Shown in pieces: positions 55,730 through 64,000 of a DNA stretch of 64,000 nucleotides (positions within the stretch are counted from its first letter, which is position 1; every line of letters begins with the position of its first letter). A model generated the notes under the pieces. That model was not told the origin of the DNA and searched no databases. It saw only the letters and a program-made list of their open reading frames with translations. The stretch lies in assembly GCF_002575655.3 (NCBI RefSeq), contig NC_053038.3, positions 147,514,885 through 147,578,884 on the forward strand. Reading direction: 5' to 3'. The position numbers and the translations under genes are program-made. Source of the stretch: Aegilops tauschii subsp. strangulata. Lineage: Eukaryota > Streptophyta > Magnoliopsida > Poales > Poaceae.

Positions 55730-55835
55730 ACTTACCTGAGCGCTTATACACGACGCTTGCTCTTTGTCATGACCTGTGGGCCCTGGTGGGTTGGCCCCCG
55801 CAGTCTGGTTTACAATGGATTCGCCGGTGGTTTCA
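55730..55835 (+). ncRNA. U1 snRNA-like unit, internally deleted
   Basis: Begins ATACTTACCTG, the U1 5' end that pairs with 5' splice sites, 32 bases after the TATA box. The usual next bases and the U1 middle (stem-loops I-III) are missing. Near 55,768 GTCATGACCTGTGGG resembles the GTCATAATTTGTGGC region with the Sm site, and GGGCCCTGG...GGCCCCCGCAG can form a stem like the terminal hairpin. A 3'-box-like CA(N9)AGTCCTA follows at 55,836-55,853. The comparison with U1 is from memory. With the Sm site changed (AATTTG to GACCTG) it is probably a pseudogene, though the promoter looks sound. Confidence 0.5.
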
Positions 55836-56159
55836 CAGTTGGCTTGAGTCCTAGTACCCACCTGCGTTGGGCCGGCCTGTCCCTTGGGCAGCCAATATTT
55901 TTGATTCTTAGCATTTTTCCTTTCTAGTTTTTATGATTTTTTGCCTAATATAAGAATTTTTTATTTTAGTACTGAATGTTGTCCTCTGCTTGAACTGCAT
56001 CTTTTTTATAGTGTGTTTCCCTAGCATTCTCTTTGTCCTCATTTTTTTCAGCATTTTTTTGGATTTTTTATGAACATCTGGGTAAGATATATAGGACCGC
56101 ACCGACTGGCATAGTTGTACTGACAATTTTTTTGTATGGACTGAAGAACATCTATCTTT

Positions 56160-57560
56160 TTAGGGTGTGTGGGTGCGTGGGGGGGGGACAGAATAACCGC
56201 ACTGCGCCTGTCAAACGCACTGCTGCGTTAGCGCGAGGCCAAGCCGGGAGGGTCGGGACCCCCCTCCCCCATCCCAGCGAGGCCGAGCCAGGAATGTGAC
56301 ATAGCAGGCGACGACGCGGCGTGCCGCGGCGTCCCATGCGGAGGCAAGTCCGTAACATGACTTGCCCCATTATCTATCTTTTTAGAGGAAAAAACGAGCA
56401 CCGCACCAAGGGGCATAGTTGTACTGACACATCTTCCTTATATGGACTTGCCCCCATTATCTTTTCTTTTTAGGGAAAAAACTAGCACCGCACTGAGGGG
56501 CATAGTTGTACTGACACATCTTCCTTGTATGGACCTACTCCCATTATCTATCTTAGGGTGTGTTGGTGCGTGTGGGGGGGGAACAGAATAACCGCACTGC
56601 GCCTGTCAAACGAGCGCACTGCCGCATTTGCACGAGGACGAGACTCGGGGGGAGGGGGGAGGGACCCCCTCCCCCATCCCGGCGAGGCCGAGCCAGGAAC
56701 GAGCTGTAGCAGGTGACGACGCGGCGTGCCGCGGCGTCGCATGCGGAGGGGAGTCCGTAACATGACTTCCTCCATCATCTATTTTTTAGGGGAAAACCAG
56801 CACCGCACCGAGGGGCATAGTTGTACTGACACATCTTCCTTGTATGGACTTGCTCCCATTATCTTATCTTTTTAGGGGAAAACCAGCACCGCACCAAGGG
56901 GCATAGCTGTACTAACACATCTTCCTTGTATGGACTTGCCCCCATTATCTATCTTAGGGTGTCTGGGTGCGTGGGGGGGAACAGAATAACCGCACTGCGC
57001 CTATCAAAAAAGCGCACTACCGCATTAGCGCGAGGCCGTGCCGGGGGGAGGGGTCGGGATCCCCCTCCCCCATCCCAGTGAGGCCGAGCCAGAAATGAGC
57101 CGTAGCAGGCGACGATGCGGCGTGCCACAGCGTTGCATGCGGAGGCAAGTTCGTAACATGACTTGCCCCATGATCTATCTTTTTAGGGTGTGTGGGTGCG
57201 TGGGGGGACAGAATAACCGCACTACGCCTGTCAAATGAGATCACTACCACATTAGTGCGAGACCGAGCCGGGGGGAGGGGGAGGGACCCCCTCCCCCATC
57301 CCGGCGAGGCCAAGCCAGGAACGAGCCGTAGCAGGCGACGACGTGGCGTGCCGCGGCGTCGCATGCAGAGGCGAGTCCGTAACATGACTTGCCCCCATTA
57401 TCTATATTTTTAGGGGAAAAACCAGCACCGCACCGAGAGGCATAGTTGTACTGACACATCTTCCTTGTATGGACTTGCCCCCATTATCTATCTTTTTAGG
57501 GGGAAAACCAGCACCGCACCGAGGGGCATAGTTGTACTGACACATCTTTTTTGTTGTATT
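56160..57560. repeat. GC-rich array 2: long and short interleaved repeats
   Basis: Long units near 56,165, 56,550, 56,950 and 57,185 carry GGGTGTG(T/G)G(T/G)GTGCGTG, CCGCACTGCGCCTGTCAA, TTAGCGCGAGGCC, a C/G run, GCGAGGCCGAGCC and GACGACGCGGCGTGCCGCGG. These are the reverse complement of words in the 8.1-9.5 kb array. Between them lie short units of about 85 bases (GGGGAAAA(A)CCAGCACCGCACC, GGGGCATAGTTGTACTGACA, CATCTTCCTTGTATGGAC). Arg/Pro-rich ORFs here are repeat by-products. Confidence 0.9.
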
Positions 57561-57990
57561 GATTGACGAACAAACGCCGTCAGTAAGAGGCGGTTTTTGT
57601 CATACACTGAGGTGGATCTGTAACAAAACTTGCGTCATTTTGGTATCTTTGTTAGGTGCCTGCATTGTATAATGTGCTGCGGCGTCATATGTGTACATGA
57701 GTGTGAGGATGCAAGTCCTTAACATGAATTTGTGATTCAAAGCGTACCACCATTTTTTTGTACTTATCGTTATTTTTTTGAGAAATATTGCACTTAATCT
57801 TTTATAGTCTATGTAAGGTATTTCAATTGTACCTTTTTGATAATTTTTATTGTACTGTTATGAGATATTATTTGTACTTTAGCCGTTTGTTTTCTCCCTC
57901 TATATTAATTTTTTATTGTATTTAATTTTTGGTATTATTTTTAGTAACTGCCCTGAGATAGTGGGCTTTGCCCCTTTTCTTTTTCTTCCA
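57561..57990. other. AT-rich spacer before truncated gene
   Basis: No ORF. TTTATAGTCTATG and similar stretches could be promoter DNA for the downstream gene, but nothing is specific. Confidence 0.4.
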
Positions 57991-58019
57991 CGATCGTGGG
58001 CTTTAGCCGTTGGTTTTCT

Positions 58020-59943
58020 CCCACTCACCTTTTAACCTCCACCCTCCCCTGTTCCACTCCCCTCCCCTCCACAAATCGCTTCCTTATTCGTTCCCCTCCT
58101 CTCCTCTTCTCGCATAGAAGCTGCTTCTCCTGTTTCACCGCGGGAGCATCGGCCGGCAGGTTGAACTCCAAGGGGAAGGTCTGTGTGCTCTGTTTGTTGC
58201 TTTGCTCTGCCCTCGACTCCCCTTGTGTCCCCTTATGTACATATTTTTCCTGTATTTCTAAGTTAATGCTCTCGTGCTGTCTCAGGATGGATTCACTAGG
58301 GTTCCTTTGCTCTTGAACGACCGGCTCGCGTGAGTCATACTGGATTCGGTGGTGGAGTTTGTGTTTGCCGGTAAGAGTTTTGCTTTGTTTGGCTTCCTTC
58401 GTTTCTGAAATAGGTAAGCACCCTATTTTTTGTTCATGTGTCTTGCAATTCTGGTTCGGCAGATTTTAGTTCTGTAGATCTCAATGGGTACATCATCCAG
58501 TCCAGACAAGTTCAATGCAGGTAATTCGTTGTGCCGAAACCTTTTTTTTGTGTTTTCTGCTGCTTAATAGGTTTTTAGTTGTATAGGTGTTGTCGTATGG
58601 ACATTACAAGTTGTATGGATTTTGATAGTTGTTAATTTTTTCCTTGGGAATGTGTGGTATGTCTAGTTTCTAGGTCACTGTAACCTGCACACAGGTTGGA
58701 GTACTAATCACCATGTGTAGTTTGAACTATTGTACTGGCATCTGAATAGTTTGTAGTAGTCTGAGAAGAACTACTATGATGTTGAAAGAGCTGACATTTT
58801 GAAGTTCGATGTGCGAGTGGTGGGGTGATCTTGTTTTATTGGTTGCACTTGTAGTGTTCATATAGTTGAACTGATTGCTTGTTCATGTACTTTTTTCCTT
58901 TTTTGCTGATTATGATGTTGTTGCAGATGTTGGAGTGCCGGTGCCTCCTGATTCCGACAAACCAGAATGCTTTCAAGATATTGTGAATGTTATTTTTGAG
59001 ATACCAAATCCTCTAGAAGAACTTGCGAGTGTTGCTGGTGTTTCCCTTATATTCTGCACCAAGGCCGTTAGAGGACGGATATGATGACGCTCTGATGAAG
59101 TTAAGATCGGAGCTTGACATTAGCAGGAATAGAGATATCAAGACGAAGGATTTGATGGGTAAGCTCAAGGTGCTTGTCAAGGATCCTAGCAAAGATGACC
59201 TTGCTCTCAAAGTGTTCTTCATTATTGTGTTTATGAAAGTTGTGTTGCCTGGTGCCGCCCCTCGTGTTTCCAGAGAGGCAGCAATGTTTGAGGATCTAGT
59301 CATTGAGGACATGGCTAATATGAATTATTGCCAGCTGACGGTTGATGCGCTTATAAGGGCTGTTGTTAGGTACCAACCTGGTGTTACCCTTGGGAAGGCA
59401 ATCACAGGCTGTGCTATAGGGCTGTTGTCAGGTACCAAGATGGTGTACCTTGATGGCCTTATCCGTGGCAAGATTCCGGAAGTTGACATGCGAGTCCACC
59501 ACATTTGTTTCATGGATCAGGACAAACTTTTCGATCTGGATGATGCAGATTTCATAAGAGAAGGCAACGCAGATCCAAAGACTTGGGTGTTTGGGAAGCT
59601 TCCAGTGAGTTTTATTTCTCTCGTGTCTTGCAAACCTTTTTTTAGGTATAGCTATTTTTGCTGGAGTGAACATGTGTACTGTAGAGTTACCTGTTTAGAT
59701 TTTGTCATTTCTTAAGCTTTGTGAGGTTTAGGTATGATTTTTAGTACTGTTGTGTCATGTGTGGTTGAACTGAATCTCTTGTTCAACCGACCTGTTTGTA
59801 AATACTAACAAATTGTCACTAATAGTGAAATATCGTTAGTATTGTGGATTTAAATCTGTTAATATAATGTTTATTTTTCCCTGTGTGTTGCATTGATTAA
59901 TTAACCCTTTTTCCATCATTCGTAGTGGAAAACTGTGGCACCC
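58020..59943 (+). pseudogene. Truncated paralogue of the Ulp1-type gene (N-terminal domain only)
   Basis: A CT-rich leader (58,020-58,180, GTCTGT donor) precedes a first coding exon 58,484-58,520 (MGTSSSPDKFNA, 37 bases). The 10-31 kb gene also has a 37-base first coding part. Exon 58,927-59,604 starts VGVPVPPDSDKPECFQDI, changes frame near 59,050, then matches the N-terminal domain: YDDALMKLRSELDISRNRDI, LALKVFFIIVFMKVVLPGAA, MNYCQLTVDALIRAVVRYQP, WVFGKLP at a GTGAGT donor. The next exon begins TGGAAAAC after CATTCGTAG, as in the other gene, but is cut after 8 bases by an inserted element at 59,944. No protease part remains in the window. Confidence 0.65.
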
Positions 59944-62900
59944 CGGCTCAGAGAAACCGGAACGCCCCATATTCCAGCCCAGAGATCGAGGAGAATTCTT
60001 CTGGAATACGGCACTGCTTAGCATAGAACAAATCAGCTCTTTATTGCAATCTATTGGGGTACAAGGGGATTACATCGGCATGACGACACTACGCCTGCCA
60101 CGGTTGCTCTATGCAAGCAGCAGAACAACACGACGCAGCGGAATGACTACTGGCAGCGGAACAACGACGACGGTGGTGAACTCCAGTCCGCAGGGACTCT
60201 GGCTGGAACGCTTATCCTAGCGCGCAAACAAGGGATCCATGACAAACAAGCAATCATATCTGGCATGACCTGCAAACTGGCATGACACGCCAGGTCAGTA
60301 CATTGAATGTACTTGCAAGCTCACAGCAATCAAGACAAACAATAGCATGGCAATTATAGGTTAACAAGGATTAACATGATACTATCGGATCAATCATAGC
60401 ATGAACAAGATGATACAACTAGAACAATACGAGCATGGCATAAACATATGAGCATGATAGTACTTGCATGCAACATGATGACGCTATCATGCACCAACTT
60501 ACTCTGCTCGGGTTACATCGTAACCATCACCTGCACAAACTTACCATCACGGATATCACACAATCATCTCAGGATCCAATCAAGCTTGGTATTAACAATA
60601 CCGTAGTAATCATTTATGACCACAAGGAGCTTGACCTTTACCCTTGACTCTTGCATAACATCACAAATATCCAAAAAGTCGGTATTCACGATACCACAGT
60701 GATCCTCTCACGATCACATAAATATCAACCAACTTCTTTCTGCATCAAACCGGGGTTGTTATTAAGCACATTATTATTACTGTTGACCCATAGTGTGACC
60801 GACACGAACTAGGCCCTTATCAGCGGGCGCGGCTATCGATAGATTTAACACACACACACTGCAGAGGTTAGCACACTGTACCCACACCACGGAACCCATG
60901 GTCTCGCACTCCCATACGTGCGGACACGGCGTTCCGACAAAACCGATCTACTGCCATGACACTCCCCGGCCACTCTGACCAAATCCCCTTTGGGCTAGGT
61001 CCTGGGTGGCCCCGTGCCTACCAAAGGCACCAACGGCCACCGTCGTGGCAACACGGTCCCAAACGGGGACAAGGATCCATACTCAACAACGGGAACACAA
61101 GGCTTATGCCGTCCTACCTGGCCAAGGTAGCGCCCGCGCATAACCTTCCCTCGTGGGAGGCACCAGTGAGAGGCATGACAATAGACCCAGTTAGGGCCTT
61201 CCCATAAGGCAAACGTGGTTGCACTGGTCAGCTCGATATGGTGGCACCATGACTCAGCCAACAGTTGTTCAAGTTCAATTTAATCCGGTTAAACTTGAAT
61301 GCAATATGCTGAGCCATGACAAAAATAACAGGATGCAACTACAATGCATGAACATGATATCAAAATAAGCATGGATGTGCAATATAATCAACGAGCATAA
61401 GAACAACATTTGAGCATTTATCCAGATGAGCATAGCATACCTACGAGCATGAATATCACAACTAGAACATTACTCATAGCATAACATGACTACTAGCGTC
61501 AGCAATAACTACCATGCATTAACATAACGATAAACTACCATGCAAGCATTTAACCAACTGGGTGCAAAAGAACATGCATAACAACGGTACTCGGAACAGA
61601 CGATAATCATGCACCGAAGACCATCACAAGCATGTACTACTCCCAAGCATGGTAATAAGAAAGTACTACTAGCAAGTAGTTCATGATAACAGAGTGCAAG
61701 AAAACATAGCATGACGGTAAACACCGATCCATAAGCATAACCGAAATAACGACAGCAGTAGCAAAACAATCAAACAGTTATTAAAGATTCAAGTTGAAAA
61801 CCAATGCTTCTGCATGGCTATCATGCAAATGGTGGTTGTGGCTTGCCTGGGGATGGAGAAGGCTCCGGGAAGAAGTGCGGAATGATCGCGGAAAGATTCG
61901 CTGGAAAGATTTGCTCTCGGAGGGGGCTGATTAGGGGAAAGGGTAAAATGATCATTTCCAGTATGTCAAACCATAGTGAAAATGGTACCAAAAGTTCGGA
62001 CTCGACGAGACGAAGAAGTGGGCTTTGGATTCACCTCAATCGGAGTTACGGGCAAGAAGTTATAAGAGTTTTTCTGCCAGGGACCTATCTATAATGAAAT
62101 CACCACAAACAAGCCCTCAGCCGGAAAAACCGAAAGCGCCTTCTCAGAAAATACGTTTTCCGGAATGGAAAACGCATTTTGGCCCGAAGAAGACCAGAGT
62201 ACGCTTTCGTAAGGGGAAAGCGCATACGGGCAAATCCCGCGTCCACTTATCCACGTCAGCTTCACCGGGTCAACCCCCTGTGCGGCTGACGGGTGGGGTC
62301 GCGGGGCCCACTGGTGAGCTGGCGTCGGCAGCGTCATCTCCCTCCTCTCGCCAGCGCTTGGCGGCGGCAGAGCCAGCCCCGACGAGGCCTGCCGGAGCTA
62401 CGGGGCATCTCCGGCGAGGCTCCGTATATGGGTGAGCTCAGCTGGCTCCGGCGCATCTCCAGGGCTCATCCACGGACTACGGGGTGGTCCAGGGCGATGG
62501 CAACACGGGCGTCGGCGGAAGGGGTCTACGGGCTCCGGCGAACGCGAGGACCAGAGCCACCGGGGAAGGAGGAGGGGTATCGTGGCGGTTTCTATGTGGA
62601 GTAGGAGGCGTCTGGAGGTGGTGGAGTGGAGGGAGAGGCTCGACTTCGAGCCGATTTAGGAGGGAGGGAGCGGCGGCCGTGGCGAGCAATGGCCACGAGG
62701 AGAGCCGCTCGAGCTCAGAGGAGGGCCTGGGGGAAACTAGGGGAGTGCCTTGAGTGCGATGGTGAGCTCGGGTGGCCACGGGGTTGGCTTAAATAGTCGT
62801 GGCAAGGCGGTTCGAGCTCGGGTGCCATTGCGGACGCGTGTCCGGCGCCGCGGACGCGTGTGCTTGCGACCAAGCTCGAACGGCGACGAGGGGGAAGTGG

Positions 62901-64000
62901 ACGAGGGTCACGGAGACGAGAGGGGCTCGGGGACAAGAGAGGGAAGGAGCCACGACGCCATTAATGCCTTGTCGGCACTGTGCGCCCGTGGACTCGCGGC
63001 GACGAGCACCGACGGAGAAGCGGACGGAGGGGGAGCTAGCTCCAGGGGAACGGCAACAATGCGGGCTAGCTGTTGGACACGACGAGGCACGCGAAGACGA
63101 CGAGAGGAGGAGGGGCCCGAAGCAAATGACGCTCAGCTCGCGTCCATTGCTGCCAGAGCGCGTGCAAACGACGCGGTCACCACTTTGACCGGCAAGGAGG
63201 GGACGCGAGAGGCTGCAGAGAGCTATCTAGTGATTAGTCCTTACATACTAGAGGCCGAGGAAGTTGATGGATCGATGAAAGGAGCCAAGGAGGGATGTGA
63301 GTGATCGCCTGAAGTTTGCTGTATCAGTTTTGGCTGAGTACTGCTGATGAACAGGGAGATGATTGGTTCAAACAGAGTTGTCTGGGGTGTTTGACTATGG
63401 AAGGACTACGGTTTTGGAAAAGTTGAGGTGATTTGGACCAATATTTGATATAGTTGCTTCACAACTGCTTAACTTTTTCCAGAATAGAAATCAAGATGAT
63501 GCACTCAAATGGTGAAGCCACTTGAGCTGAAAATGGGCAAGGCTAGATGATTTGGGCATATGAGAGTGCCATATAAATTTCATACCATTTGGAAAAGTCA
63601 AAGTGGTACTTCCTTCATAATGGTCCTCTCTGGACAGAAACTTGAGAAAATTCCTGAGGGAAAGTGGCTAAATGGATTGAGCCATAACTTGGTGGAGGGA
63701 GTTTATATGGATAGGAGATGGCCGAGAAAAATTTACAGCCATAATGAAGCAAGATAAAATATACTTGCTTCACAAACTGAAATTTTGGACAGAATCAAAG
63801 ATTTGAATCTGTGCTCCCATGGAGGCATTAAATGAGCTCAACTTTGGTGGAGGGCTATGATTTTATGATATGAATGACCATGCAAAAGTGCAACTCATTT
63901 GGATATGCCTAGCTTGTACCTCCTTCACAAAGTTTCTTTCTGGACAGAAACTTTGGAAACTCATAATTAAATGACTACTAGGCAAATGAGGTTGCATTTT
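59944..64000. mobile_element. Probable LTR retrotransposon (left end and body), runs off the window
   Basis: The exon-like sequence ends and a new composition begins with TGTGGCACCCCGGCTCAGAG, a TG-type LTR start. The body has GCATGA/AGCATAAC-rich AT DNA (60,240-61,800), GC-rich blocks (60,950-61,200; 62,280-63,200) with overlapping open frames on both strands, then GGACAGAAACTT-type repeated words (63,600-63,960). No gag or pol domain is seen, so this may be a very long LTR or a non-autonomous element. No right end is present to confirm it. Confidence 0.5.

Noticed and set aside
60956..61261. Pro/His-rich ORFs on both strands
   Set aside because: Complementary shadows in a repeat-like stretch with no family match.
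62025..63304. Several GC-rich ORFs near the right end
   Set aside because: Open in many frames on both strands inside the probable retrotransposon, with no recognisable domain.
1..64000. tRNA, rRNA and microRNA genes
   Set aside because: No A/B-box cloverleaf, 5S or 45S-like sequence was recognised; long foldbacks in the junction modules look like element ends rather than microRNA precursors.

Overview
The window looks like repeat-dense nuclear DNA from a large-genome grass, most likely a Triticeae relative (wheat, barley or rye type). The reasons are nested transposons with spliced plant-type introns, a Stowaway MITE with CTCCCTCCGTTCC ends, a Tat-type Gypsy element with an antisense gene, FAR1-type and B3-type DNA-binding domains, GC-rich first exons, and no bacterial operon layout. 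I found no intact ordinary housekeeping gene. The exon models were built by hand from GT/AG sites and reading phase.

Left part (1-34,170): a decayed FAR1/MULE transposase gene (+, 37-5088) comes first. It is followed by a broken B3-like gene (-, 5440-6329), a fragment of a DEDDy 3'-5' exonuclease gene (+, about 6.7-7.1 kb) and a GC-rich tandem array (8.1-9.5 kb). A very long minus-strand gene then runs from about 31.9 kb down to 10.1 kb. It has a plant TE-type N-terminal domain and two Ulp1/C48-like protease modules. A 13 kb Gypsy element (12,362-25,367; two 519-bp LTRs, CCACT target duplication) sits in its intron, between the two modules. A second, nearly complete exonuclease copy (32,846-33,519) follows.

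The Gypsy element has a gag-pol broken by three nonsense codons, a frameshift and a small deletion in RT. On the opposite strand it carries a seven-exon gene that appears fully open (913 codons plus stop).

Middle part (34.2-52.4 kb): four related non-coding elements (A, B, C forward; D inverted) lie almost end to end. They are joined by about 100-125 bp palindromic modules that contain TAGTG...CACTA. Each carries different GC-rich cargo and many copies of GCAAATGATATACCGTTGGAAAGCT-like and GAACTTC words.

Right part (52.4-64 kb): a small arginine-rich ORF, an intact two-exon B3-like gene, an internally deleted U1-snRNA-like unit with a plant snRNA promoter, and a second GC-rich array (the same family as the first, inverted). 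Then comes a truncated paralogue of the N-terminal part of the Ulp1-type gene, cut 8 bases into an exon by another element (59,944 to the end), probably an LTR retrotransposon.

The main theme is that FAR1/MULE transposase, B3-like, exonuclease and Ulp1-like genes recur together with the same repeats. They may be cargo of one giant Mutator-like element family, now silenced and decayed: almost all premature stops look like C-to-T changes at CAG, CGA or CAA.
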